The position numbers were made by a program, and so were the translations under genes. Below the pieces are notes generated by a model. That model was not told the origin of the DNA. It saw only the letters and a list, made by a program, of their open reading frames with translations, and did not search any database. This document shows positions 27,556 through 37,170 of a stretch of 64,000 nucleotides of DNA, in pieces. Every line of letters begins with the position of its first letter. Position 1 is the first letter of the stretch. The DNA comes from Noviluteimonas gilva (lineage in GTDB: Bacteria; Pseudomonadota; Gammaproteobacteria; Xanthomonadales; Xanthomonadaceae), in the NCBI RefSeq assembly GCF_009740395.1, contig NZ_WOXT01000001.1, positions 802,464 to 866,463 of the forward strand, in the 5' to 3' direction.

Positions 27556-27572
27556 GGTAAGGTGCGCCGGCC

Positions 27573-29246
27573 ATGATGACCGACGTCCGCCGCCGCGAGC
27601 TGTTCTGGTTTTTCGCCATTGCCTTGATCGTGCTCGGCGCGGGCATCGGCCTGCGCGCACCGTGGCCCGCGGACGAACCGCGCTTCGTCCTCGTCGCCAA
27701 GCAGATGTGGGACAGCGGCGACTGGTTGTTCCCGCATCGCGGCCACGAGTTGTACGCCGACAAGCCGCCGCTCTATTTCTGGTTGCTCGGTGCCGCTTAT
27801 GCCGTCGTGCGCGATTGGACATGGGCCTTCCTGTTGCCTTCGCTCGTCGCCGCGATGGCGACCTTGTGGTTGACCTACGACCTGACACGCCGCCTGTGGT
27901 CGCATCGCGCGGGTCTGTGGTCGGCGATCGCGGTTCTCGCTTGCGTGCAGTTCCTGTACCAGGCAAAGCGCGCGCAGATCGATCCGACCGTGGTGTGCTT
28001 CATCACGCTCGGCGTGTACGGCATCGCACGACACGTGCTGCTCGGGCCTGCGTGGAAATGGTTCTGGATCGGGTGCTTCGCCGCCGGTCTCGGCGTGATC
28101 AGCAAGGGCGTGGGCTTCCTCGCGCTGCTGGCATTGATTCCGTATGCGCTGATGCGCTGGCGCGGATGGAATGGCCTCGCCGACCTCGGCCGCGGCAACG
28201 CGTTGCGCTGGAGCGGCGGCGCGCTCGCGTTCCTCGCGGCGATCGCGGTGTGGTTCGTGCCGATGATCGTCACCGCGACGACGAGCGGCGATCCCGAGCA
28301 CCAGGCCTACGTCAATGAACTGCTCTACAAGCAGACCGCGACGCGCTACACGAGCGCGTGGCATCACACGCAGCCTTTCTGGTATTTCCTCGAAGTCATC
28401 GCCGCGTACTGGCTGCCATTCTCGCTCGCGTTGCCGTGGTTGTTCCCGCGCTGGCGCGATGCGTTCCGCGCAGGCGATGCGCGCGTGTGGCTGCCGCTCG
28501 GTTGGGCGTTGCTGGTGCTGGTGTTCTTCAGCGCGAGCCCGGGTAAGCGCGACATGTACATCCTGCCGATGCTGCCGATGGTGGCCGTCGCCGCGGGGCC
28601 TTATCTCGAAGGCGTGACGGCATCGAAATGGTTTCGCCGCATCCTGCTCGCACTCGTCGTCGTCCTCGGCATCGCGTTCTTCGGTGCAGGCGTTGCGGCG
28701 CTGCAAGGCGATCCCTCGTTCGAAGTGAAGATCGAAGCCGAACGCGGTCTCGCACCCACGAGCGACACCTTGTGGTGGCTGCTCGCGATCACGGGCGCGG
28801 CGATGCTCGCCGTGTGCGTGTGGTGGCGGCGCGATGCGTTGAGGGCTTCGGCTGTCGCGCTGTCGCTGTTGGTCGTCGTGTTGTTCTCGGGCACCGCCGT
28901 CCTGCTCGACGCGGAGAATTCCGCGCGCGCGGTGATGGCGCGCGGCCACGCGCTGGCCGGAGACGCGACGCTCGGCCTGGTCGCGTGGAAGGAACAGAAC
29001 CTGTTGCAGGCGCAGGGGCCGGTGGAAGAGTTCGGTTTCCGCAAGCCGGTCGACCAGCAACTGCGCGCGGGCATCGCCTGGATGGAAGCCGCGCCGGAGA
29101 AGCGCCGCCTGTTCGTGCAGCAGGATGCGTTGGACCATTGCCTCGTGCGCGAGCGCGGACAAGCCGTCGGCACCGCCAATCGCCGCACGTGGTGGTTGTT
29201 CGGCGCCGATGCGATCGCGCCGGAGTGCCGCGTCTCAGGCCACTGA
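27573..29246 (+). CDS. ArnT/PMT-like glycosyltransferase (GT-C fold)
   Basis: A protein of 557 residues with about eleven transmembrane helices. The first periplasmic loop has WPADEPRFVLVAKQMWDSGDWLFPHRGHELYADKPPLYFWLLG, whose acidic DEPR and KPP motifs mark the ArnT/undecaprenyl-phosphate-sugar transferase family. ISKGVGFLALLALIPYAL is also family-typical. Members transfer a sugar from a polyprenyl-phosphate carrier to lipid A or protein in the periplasm. Substrate is unknown. It ends overlapping the converging glycosyltransferase gene by 12 bases. Confidence 0.83.
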   Translation: MMTDVRRRELFWFFAIALIVLGAGIGLRAPWPADEPRFVLVAKQMWDSGDWLFPHRGHELYADKPPLYFWLLGAAYAVVRDWTWAFLLPSLVAAMATLWLTYDLTRRLWSHRAGLWSAIAVLACVQFLYQAKRAQIDPTVVCFITLGVYGIARHVLLGPAWKWFWIGCFAAGLGVISKGVGFLALLALIPYALMRWRGWNGLADLGRGNALRWSGGALAFLAAIAVWFVPMIVTATTSGDPEHQAYVNELLYKQTATRYTSAWHHTQPFWYFLEVIAAYWLPFSLALPWLFPRWRDAFRAGDARVWLPLGWALLVLVFFSASPGKRDMYILPMLPMVAVAAGPYLEGVTASKWFRRILLALVVVLGIAFFGAGVAALQGDPSFEVKIEAERGLAPTSDTLWWLLAITGAAMLAVCVWWRRDALRASAVALSLLVVVLFSGTAVLLDAENSARAVMARGHALAGDATLGLVAWKEQNLLQAQGPVEEFGFRKPVDQQLRAGIAWMEAAPEKRRLFVQQDALDHCLVRERGQAVGTANRRTWWLFGADAIAPECRVSGH

Positions 29247-29996
29247 CGCGCGCGCGAGCAGGTCGTACTTGCGCTTGGCGTAGCGGGCGTGCAGCCAGTG
29301 GAAGCGCCAACCGGCCGCGCCATCGACGATGCCGCCGCGCAGCAACAGGTTCTTGAGCAGGTAGGCCGTCGCCGCGAACCAACCGCGCAGCGGCCCCGCG
29401 GTCTTGCCCTTCGCATGTTGCTCGCCGGCCCACAGGGCGGCGTAGCGCTGCAACTTCGACCAGTAATCCTCGGCGCTGCGCGCGGTGTCATGTTCGAGCA
29501 CGATGCGCGAGGGGCGCACGGTGCGGCCTTCGACATCGAGGTATTCGTGCACGGCGCGCAGGCCGTGGCGGATGTTGGAACGGAACAGGCGATGCACGGG
29601 TTCGCGCGCGAAGCTCCCGCCGCGCAGCGCATGGCCGAGGAAGTGCGTGCGGCGCATCAGCAGCCAGACGTCGGACTGTTCGATGTCGCCGGCGAAGAGC
29701 TTGCGCACATCTTCCTGCGCGCGTGGCTCCAGCCATTCGTCGGCATCGAGCAACAACACCCAACGCTCGCGCGCCATGGCGATCGCCGCGTTCTTCTGCA
29801 ACGCGAAGCCCTGCCACTCGAGCTGTTCGACGCGCGCGCCGAGCTCGGTGGCGATGCGCACGGTGTCGTCGGTCGAACCGGAGTCGAGCACGATCACCTC
29901 GCTGCACAGCGGGGTCATCGATGCGACGCACCGCGCGATGCGGTCCGCCTCGTTCTTCGTGATCACGACACCGGACAGGGGCAGGGGCTGCGACAT
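29235..29996 (-). CDS. Family 2 glycosyltransferase (WaaE/KdtX-like)
   Basis: A protein of 253 residues with a GT-A fold. LSGVVITKNEADRIARCVASM, VIVLDSGSTDDTVRIA, and LLLDADEWLEP (DxD) are the nucleotide-sugar and metal sites. RRTHFLGHALRGGSF and VHEYLDVEGRT match the LPS-core beta-glucosyltransferase group WaaE/KdtX. Start is taken at 29996 directly before the fold. It lies between two other envelope sugar genes, consistent with LPS-core or surface-glycan synthesis. Confidence 0.82.
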   Translation of the reverse strand: MSQPLPLSGVVITKNEADRIARCVASMTPLCSEVIVLDSGSTDDTVRIATELGARVEQLEWQGFALQKNAAIAMARERWVLLLDADEWLEPRAQEDVRKLFAGDIEQSDVWLLMRRTHFLGHALRGGSFAREPVHRLFRSNIRHGLRAVHEYLDVEGRTVRPSRIVLEHDTARSAEDYWSKLQRYAALWAGEQHAKGKTAGPLRGWFAATAYLLKNLLLRGGIVDGAAGWRFHWLHARYAKRKYDLLARASVA

Positions 29997-30036
29997 GCGT
30001 GGGATTATGCCCGCCGCGGCCGTTAGACTGCGCGCC

Positions 30037-31167
30037 ATGCACGCCCCCGTCGATGCCCGTTCGCCCGAAGCGAGGCCCGTCCGCGTCCTGCACTTCGTCA
30101 CCGGAGGCTTCTCCGGCGGCGCGACGCAGATCGCCATCGCTTTGACGCAGGCCGGCGTCGAGAGCCCGGAGATCGAGCCGCTGCTCGTGCTGCGCCGCAA
30201 GCGCCGCACCGATCCGCGCCGCATCGCCGAACTCGAACAGGCCGGCGTGCCGTTGCGCGTCGTCCCCGGTTGGTCGCATGCCGCGACGATCTGGTCGTTG
30301 GTGCAGGTCTGCCGCGAGTTCAAGCCCGACGTTTTGATCGCGCATGGCTTCAGCGAACACCTGTGGGGCCGCTATGCCGGCCTGCTCGCGAAGGTGCCGC
30401 ACCTGGTGCACGTCGAACACAACACGCGCGAGCGTTACACCGCGTGGCGGCTCAAGCAGTCGCGCTGGCTCGCGCAACGCACCGATCGCATCGTCGGTTG
30501 CTCGGAAGGCGTGAAGGACGAACTGCTCGCGCAGGGCATGCCGCCGGAACGCACGATCGCGATTCCGAATGGCGTCCGACTGGCGCCGTTCGAAAACGCC
30601 GACGCGCATCCGCTCGCGCAGCGCATCCCCGGCATCGTGATGGTCGCGCGCCTTTCGAAGCAGAAGGACCACGCGACCTTGATTCGCGCCGTCGCGCATC
30701 TGCGCGATCGCGGGCACGTCGTGCCGGTGTTGTTCGCGGGCGGCGGCAAGAAGCGCCATCTCGCGCCGCTGGAACAACTCGTGCGTTTGCTTGGCCTGCA
30801 AGACCAAGTGCGTTTTCTCGGCGTCGCGCGCAACGTGCCGGAGCTGTTGCTGACGCATCGGATCGCAGTGCTGAGTACGCACTGGGAGGGCATGCCGCTC
30901 GCGTTGATCGAAGGCATGGCGGCGGGTTGCGCGGTCGTTGGCACTGCGGTGCCGGGTGTGCGCGAAGTGATCGACGACGGTGTCGATGGTCGCCTCGTTC
31001 CCGAGAACGACGATGTCGCGTTGGCCGATGTGCTGCAGGACTTGCTCACGAACGATGCGGAGGCCGCGCGCCTCGGCGCCGGTGCGCGTCGTTCCGCGCG
31101 GGAGAAGTACGGCCGTGAGCTGATGCACCAGCGCTACGAAGCGCTGTGTCTCGAACTCGCGCGTTGA
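30037..31167 (+). CDS. Family 4 glycosyltransferase
   Basis: A protein of 376 residues with a GT-B fold. The N-terminal glycine-rich loop is VLHFVTGGFSGGATQIAIAL; the C-terminal domain opens PGIVMVARLSKQKDHATLIRAVAHL and has STHWEGMPLALIEGMAAGCAVVGTAVPGVREVI with the EGMPxxxxE motif of family 4. It diverges from the WaaE-like gene, with 40 bases between starts, and probably works in the same LPS or surface-glycan pathway. Acceptor is unknown. Confidence 0.87.
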   Translation: MHAPVDARSPEARPVRVLHFVTGGFSGGATQIAIALTQAGVESPEIEPLLVLRRKRRTDPRRIAELEQAGVPLRVVPGWSHAATIWSLVQVCREFKPDVLIAHGFSEHLWGRYAGLLAKVPHLVHVEHNTRERYTAWRLKQSRWLAQRTDRIVGCSEGVKDELLAQGMPPERTIAIPNGVRLAPFENADAHPLAQRIPGIVMVARLSKQKDHATLIRAVAHLRDRGHVVPVLFAGGGKKRHLAPLEQLVRLLGLQDQVRFLGVARNVPELLLTHRIAVLSTHWEGMPLALIEGMAAGCAVVGTAVPGVREVIDDGVDGRLVPENDDVALADVLQDLLTNDAEAARLGAGARRSAREKYGRELMHQRYEALCLELAR

Positions 31168-31168
31168 T

Positions 31169-32653
31169 TCACCAGCGCAGTTTGCGCGCCGCGACCATTC
31201 GCGCGAGGCGATCGCACAAGGCGCGCGCTTCCGCTTCCGGCAGGTGCGCGATGCGCAACGGGCCGGTCATCGCGCCCGCGCCTGCGGTGTCGAGCCACAA
31301 CGTCGCCATGCCCCATCGCCGATCGAGCGGGCCGGTGGCGATGCGCAATGCCTGCAACTTGTCGATCTCCGCGAACCGCCACTGTCGCGACCACCAGCCC
31401 GTGCGCACGGCGACGATCTCGGCGTTCACCGCGTAGCCCGCACGCTGCGCATGGTGCCGCGCGACGAACCACGTCCACGCCGGCCACGCGAGCGCGATCA
31501 GCCCGATCCAGCCGAACCGCCAGCACAGCGCGATCACGACGAGCGTCGGGAACCACGCATTCGCCAGGAAAATGCGGATCGCCGACTTCGGATGCAGGCG
31601 CTGCCACTCCAGCGACGGCCAACCGGCCTCGGGCAGCAGGTGTTCGATCAGCGCGTCGCATTGCGCGGGCGTCGCGATCGGCGCGAGTTCGCGCAGCGCG
31701 CGCGGCGTTTGTCCTTCGCGTGTCTGCCCGCCTGCGGTGTCGACCTGCAGGCTGCGGCGCTTGAACAGGCGATGCAGCACGCCTTCCTGCAAGGTCCACG
31801 CCTGCAAGCGGCGCTTCGACGCGGAGTTGCGCGAACGCGCAAGCAACCCGCGCTCCACCGTGAGCCGCGGCCCGTCTTCGCTCAGCACGAAGCCGTAGTA
31901 CTGCAATAGCGCCAGTACGAGTGAAAGCAATCGCATGAACGCCAGCAGCGCGAGCACGAGCGTGGCACCCGCGATCGCGTATTCCTGCACGCCGAAATGA
32001 TGCGACTCGGCCCAGCCGAACATCGACTTCGCCCAGGATTCGAACAGGTTCTCCGCCAGGCGAGGCGCGAACTGCACCGACGCGGCGTAACCGCCGAGCA
32101 AGACGAGCAGGCCGCGGTTGGAGATGAAGCCCAGGCGCATGACTTCGCCCGGCGACATCGCGAGCAGCACGTTCGCGGCAGGGGCTTCACCGTCGGCCGT
32201 CGCTTCGACAGTCGCGCCGCGATGCCGGATCAGGCGTTCCAGCGCGAGCGCATCGTCCATGCGCAACACGCGCATCGTCGCCTCGGGTTTCTCGCCGCCC
32301 GCCGAATCCAGCCGCAACTCGGCCACGCCGAACATGCGATGCAACACCGTCTGGTTCACCGAGACGTTGTGGATGCGCGCGTAGGGAATCTCGCGACGTT
32401 GGCGATGGAGCCAGCCGCTGCGGATCGAAAGGCCATCGCGGCCGACGGTGTAACGATAGGTGAGGTATTGCAGCACCGAGGTCAGCGTCAGCACGCCGAC
32501 GCCGATCAGCGGCCACAACTCGTTGCGGTCGCCGCCGAAGAAGAACGCCGCGACGATCGGGATGATGAACTGCCGCAGTTGCTGCAGCAGCACGAACAAC
32601 CACGACCACGGATGCAGCCGTCGCTCGGACGGCGCCGCGTCAGCCGGCGTCAT
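31169..32653 (-). CDS. Bacterial PH-domain membrane protein, YdbT-like
   Basis: A protein of 494 residues. Two N-terminal helices (WSWLFVLLQQLRQFIIPIVAAFFFG) are followed by a bPH2 domain (YRYTVGRDGLSIRSGWLHRQRREIPYARIHNVSVNQTVLHRMFGVAELRLDSAGG). A second membrane/PH unit (YGFVLSEDGPRLTVERGLLARS) and a third (YAVNAEIVAVRTGWWSRQWRF) follow, giving the three-PH layout of YdbT. It overlaps the upstream PH gene by 14 bases, so the two form a coupled pair. Family role is unknown. Confidence 0.82.
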   Translation of the reverse strand: MTPADAAPSERRLHPWSWLFVLLQQLRQFIIPIVAAFFFGGDRNELWPLIGVGVLTLTSVLQYLTYRYTVGRDGLSIRSGWLHRQRREIPYARIHNVSVNQTVLHRMFGVAELRLDSAGGEKPEATMRVLRMDDALALERLIRHRGATVEATADGEAPAANVLLAMSPGEVMRLGFISNRGLLVLLGGYAASVQFAPRLAENLFESWAKSMFGWAESHHFGVQEYAIAGATLVLALLAFMRLLSLVLALLQYYGFVLSEDGPRLTVERGLLARSRNSASKRRLQAWTLQEGVLHRLFKRRSLQVDTAGGQTREGQTPRALRELAPIATPAQCDALIEHLLPEAGWPSLEWQRLHPKSAIRIFLANAWFPTLVVIALCWRFGWIGLIALAWPAWTWFVARHHAQRAGYAVNAEIVAVRTGWWSRQWRFAEIDKLQALRIATGPLDRRWGMATLWLDTAGAGAMTGPLRIAHLPEAEARALCDRLARMVAARKLRW

Positions 32654-33152
32654 CGTCGTCGAGCTGGCGCGCGAGGCGGTCGCGCAGGACTTCGGCATCC
32701 TCGGCGTCCAGGCCCGTCACCGACACCGCGCTCATCTTGCTGCCCGCGGTGTGGATCACGAGCGTGGCGAGTTTCCAGCGGCGCTCGAGTGGGCCGTGCT
32801 TGAGGTCGAGATGCTGCACGCGCGAGGCGGGCACACGCGTTTCGCGAAAGAAGATGCGGCCACGGCGATAGGCAAAACCATCGTCGTCGAGCCGCCACGC
32901 GCTCGATCGATAGCGTTTGATGCCCACCCAGATGAAGAACGCGAGCACGCACGCCCACAGCAAGAGCGGAAGCGCGATCGACGCCACGGGACCGAAGCGA
33001 TCGGCGAACGCATACGACAGCACCGCGACCGGAACGCCGGCGGCCAGGCCGAACGCGCCGTGGCTCAGCGCGAACAGGGACTTCGCGCGCGGCGGCAGCG
33101 GACGCCAGTCGGCGTCGATCGGCATGGCATCGGTCGTTGCGGCTTCGCTCAC
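32640..33152 (-). CDS. Bacterial PH-domain membrane protein, YdbS-like
   Basis: A protein of about 170 residues with two transmembrane helices (GAFGLAAGVPVAVLSYAF, VASIALPLLLWACVLAFFIWV) and one bPH2 domain (WRLDDDGFAYRRGRIFFRETRVPASRVQHLDLKHGPLERRWKLATLVIHTAGS). It is the small partner (YdbS type) of the downstream three-domain protein. The proposed start is GTG 33152, which overlaps the stop of the acyltransferase gene by four bases (GTGA); a downstream ATG at codon 10 is an alternative. Confidence 0.8.
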   Translation of the reverse strand: MSEAATTDAMPIDADWRPLPPRAKSLFALSHGAFGLAAGVPVAVLSYAFADRFGPVASIALPLLLWACVLAFFIWVGIKRYRSSAWRLDDDGFAYRRGRIFFRETRVPASRVQHLDLKHGPLERRWKLATLVIHTAGSKMSAVSVTGLDAEDAEVLRDRLARQLDDDDAG

Positions 33153-34114
33153 TGCGGATCCCCATCCCCTGCGCGCGCCAGTGCGGCGCGCTGCGCGCTC
33201 GCAGGGTAGCAGTCCGGCCAGTAGGGATTGCCGAGCGTGCTGCCGGGCGCGGGGATCGAGAAGCGCTTGTAGGTCCACTGGTATTGCGCGGGGTCGCGGC
33301 GTGCGACGCGTTCGATCGCGGCGTTGAGTGCGGCGACATCTTTCGCCGCGTCGGGCACCGCTTCGAAGCGCAACGCGAACGCCGGCCCATCGGGTGTCTC
33401 GCCGACGCGCTCGCAGTAACCGACCAACACCGTCGCCCCCGTGCGCTGCGCCAGGCGCGTGAGCAGCGTCATCGTCAGCGCGGGAATGCCGAAGAAGGGC
33501 GCGAACTCGCCGTCGCCGGCCTTCGGCTGCTGGTCCGGCAGGATCCCGGCGACCCCGCCGCCCTGCAGCAGCTTGAACAAGCCGCGGATCGCCGGCCCTT
33601 CGGCGCGCACCTGCGTCACGCGGTCGGCGTCGCCGTGCGCGGCGCGCACGCGACGCAGGAAGGCTTCGCCGATCTTCGAATCGGGCGGGGCGTAGAGGAT
33701 CGCGAGCTGCGTGCGCGACGCGAGCCACTGGTTCAACAACTCCCAGTTGCCGTAATGCGGCGCGGCGACGATCAATCCCTTGCCGGCTGCCAGCGCTGCA
33801 TCGAACAGGTCGACCCCCTGCGATTCGCGGATCAGCGCGAGGTTGCTTGCGTGGGGGCGCGTCCAGAAGCGCAGGGTTTCCAGCGCCTGGCGCGCGGTGG
33901 TGCGCAACACGTCGGCCGTGCGTTGCGCGCGTTGCCCGGGGAGCCATTCGGGATAGGCCAGCTCCAGGTTCCGCCGCACGACCCTGACGCCGCGCGTATC
34001 GCGGGACACCAAAGCACGGGCGAACACATCCGCCATCCCCCGCAGCCACGGCCAGGGCAGGCGGGCGAACCAGGTGGCGAGGCGGTGGAGGAGGCCAGCG
34101 GCGAAGTCGGTCAC
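33149..34114 (-). CDS. Lipid A biosynthesis acyltransferase-like protein (LpxL/LpxM family)
   Basis: A protein of 321 residues. The family's catalytic H-x4-E motif is HYGNWE in GLIVAAPHYGNWELLNQWLA; VAGILPDQQPKAGDGEFAPFFGIPALTMTLLTRLAQRTGATVLVGYCER is the second conserved block. Members add a secondary acyl chain to lipid A at the inner membrane. Which position is acylated cannot be read. It heads an acyltransferase-PH-PH operon with overlapping stops and starts. Confidence 0.88.
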   Translation of the reverse strand: MTDFAAGLLHRLATWFARLPWPWLRGMADVFARALVSRDTRGVRVVRRNLELAYPEWLPGQRAQRTADVLRTTARQALETLRFWTRPHASNLALIRESQGVDLFDAALAAGKGLIVAAPHYGNWELLNQWLASRTQLAILYAPPDSKIGEAFLRRVRAAHGDADRVTQVRAEGPAIRGLFKLLQGGGVAGILPDQQPKAGDGEFAPFFGIPALTMTLLTRLAQRTGATVLVGYCERVGETPDGPAFALRFEAVPDAAKDVAALNAAIERVARRDPAQYQWTYKRFSIPAPGSTLGNPYWPDCYPASAQRAALARAGDGDPQ

Positions 34115-34174
34115 GGCGGGCAGTCTAGCGGGCGCGGTCTGCTAACTTTTCGCATCCGCCCCGATGACCCCGCC

Positions 34175-34615
34175 ATGCTCGCCCTGATCCAGCGCGTCAC
34201 CGAAGCCAGCGTGGTGGTCGACGGCGAAACCGTCGGCGCCATCGACGCCGGCCTGCTCGCCTTCGTCGGCATGGAGCCGGGGGACACCGATGCACAGATC
34301 GCGCGGATGGCCGAACGCCTCCTGGGGTACCGGGTCTTCGAGGACGCGCAGGGCAAGATGAACCTCGGGCTCTCGCAAACCGGGGGCGGCCTGCTCCTGG
34401 TCAGCCAGTTCACGCTGGCCGCGGACACGCAATCGGGCATGCGCCCCAGCTTCAGCACCGCCGCGCCGCCGGAAGTCGCTGAACCCGGCTTCAACAAATT
34501 GGTCGAAGTTTGTCGCCAGCGGCATGCGGGAAGGGTGGAATCCGGCCGGTTCCGGGCCCATATGATCGTTCGTCTGGTCAATGACGGGCCGGTCACCTTC
34601 CTTCTCCGACCCTGA
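34175..34615 (+). CDS. dtd: D-aminoacyl-tRNA deacylase
   Basis: A protein of 146 residues starting [21 protein letters not shown], the DTD opening. [26 protein letters not shown] (SQFTL motif) and the Gly-cisPro motif near the C-terminus (LVNDGPVTF) identify it. It removes D-amino acids mischarged on tRNA. It ends 63 bases before rpoD. Confidence 0.95.
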   Translation: MLALIQRVTEASVVVDGETVGAIDAGLLAFVGMEPGDTDAQIARMAERLLGYRVFEDAQGKMNLGLSQTGGGLLLVSQFTLAADTQSGMRPSFSTAAPPEVAEPGFNKLVEVCRQRHAGRVESGRFRAHMIVRLVNDGPVTFLLRP

Positions 34616-34631
34616 CCTCCACCCCGGCAGG

Positions 34632-34637
34632 TATAAT
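34632..34637 (+). promoter_or_regulatory. Sigma-70 -10 element before rpoD
   Basis: A perfect TATAAT about 40 bases before the rpoD start. No strong -35 hexamer is visible at the right distance. Confidence 0.5.
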
Positions 34638-34677
34638 GCTGGGTTCCCTCCGACCCTTACATACGGTGGCGCACCAC

Positions 34678-36534
<1,857 letters not shown>

Positions 36535-36546
36535 TCGCAATAGACG

Positions 36547-36572
36547 AAGCCCCGCGAAAGCGGGGCTTCTGC
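36547..36572 (+). terminator. Terminator after rpoD
   Basis: AAGCCCCGC, GAAA tetraloop, GCGGGGCTT, followed by a short T-rich stretch. Confidence 0.75.
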
Positions 36573-36599
36573 TTTAGGGCGTCAGGCTATGCTCCGCGC

Positions 36600-36902
36600 A
36601 TGAAAACGCGCACCGTCTTCGTCGACGTCGACGACACCCTGATTCGATCGATCGGCACCAGGCGCATTCCGATGCCCGCGGTCGTCGAGTCCGTGCGTGC
36701 CCTGCATCGCGCAGGCGTGACGCTGTACCTGTGGAGCACCGGCGGCGCCGACTACGCGCGCGCATCGGCGGTCGAACTCGGCATCGAGCAGTGCTTCGTG
36801 GCCTTTCTGCCCAAGCCCGACGCCTACTTGGACGATCAGTCCGTCGCCGACTGGCGCGATTGCCGACATGTCCTGCCGGGCAACGCGGAGGCGCTTCTGT
36901 AA
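36600..36902 (+). CDS. Small HAD-like hydrolase domain protein
   Basis: A protein of 100 residues. MKTRTVFVDVDDTLIRSIGTRR has the HAD motif I DxDxT, LYLWSTGGADYARASA fits motif II, and LPKPDAYLDDQSVADWRDC fits motifs III/IV. It is shorter than most HAD phosphatases and lacks a cap domain. The real substrate is unknown. It ends 14 bases before the tRNA gene. Confidence 0.7.
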   Translation: MKTRTVFVDVDDTLIRSIGTRRIPMPAVVESVRALHRAGVTLYLWSTGGADYARASAVELGIEQCFVAFLPKPDAYLDDQSVADWRDCRHVLPGNAEALL

Positions 36903-36916
36903 GATGCCCCCGCGAC

Positions 36917-36992
36917 GGGCCTATAGCTCAATGGTTAGAGCAGAGGACTCATAATCCTTTGGTTCCAGGTTCGAGTCCTGGTGGGCCCACCA
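36917..36992 (+). tRNA. tRNA with CAU anticodon, probably tRNA-Ile2
   Basis: A complete cloverleaf of 76 bases including the encoded CCA. Seven acceptor pairs (GGGCCTA with TGGGCCC), D-arm GCTC/GAGC, anticodon stem GAGGA/TCCTT, loop CTCATAA with anticodon CAT at 36950-36952, and T-arm CCAGG/CCTGG with TTCGAGT. CAU is shared by Met and Ile2 tRNAs. C4-G69 and C5-G68 pairs, the known TilS determinants, favour tRNA-Ile2, whose C34 becomes lysidine to read AUA. Its 3' end is the attachment site of the island that follows. Confidence 0.93.
36961..36992 (+). other. Left attachment site region (attL) at the tRNA 3' end
   Basis: The integrase gene begins about 180 bases after the tRNA and all genes to its right are accessory, so insertion at the tRNA 3' end is inferred. 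The integration rebuilt a full tRNA. The matching right-end repeat is not in the window, so the exact core is not known. Confidence 0.6.
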
Positions 36993-37037
36993 CATAGGCG
37001 TCCAAGGTTGTCCGGGACAGTCCATGAAACAGCATAC

Positions 37038-37062
37038 AACCCCGCAAATCGCGGGGTTTTTT
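37038..37062. terminator. Intrinsic terminator between the tRNA and integrase
   Basis: AACCCCGC and GCGGGGTT around a five-base loop, then a T-run. It isolates the tRNA transcript from the integrase gene. Confidence 0.8.
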
Positions 37063-37105
37063 GTGCGCTCGGGTCCAGGCGTGTCCGCTTGAATCCGGAA
37101 AAAAA

Positions 37106-37168
37106 GTGAGTCAGGCTGTGAGTCAGGCGGCCGGCAAGGGGGCGCTGACTCACAATTGGTTGACTCAC
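37106..37168. repeat. Four copies of a 9-bp motif upstream of the integrase
   Basis: GTGAGTCAG occurs at 37106-37114 and 37118-37126; its complement CTGACTCAC is at 37145-37153 and TTGACTCAC at 37160-37168. Two direct pairs in opposite orientation flank 18 bases, directly before the integrase ATG. This fits arm-type integrase or excisionase sites, or an autoregulatory operator. Confidence 0.6.
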
Positions 37169-37170
37169 AC

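Noticed and set aside
36917-36992. Elongator tRNA-Met
   Set aside because: The CAU anticodon allows it, but C4-G69 and C5-G68 pairs favour tRNA-Ile2; left as probable.
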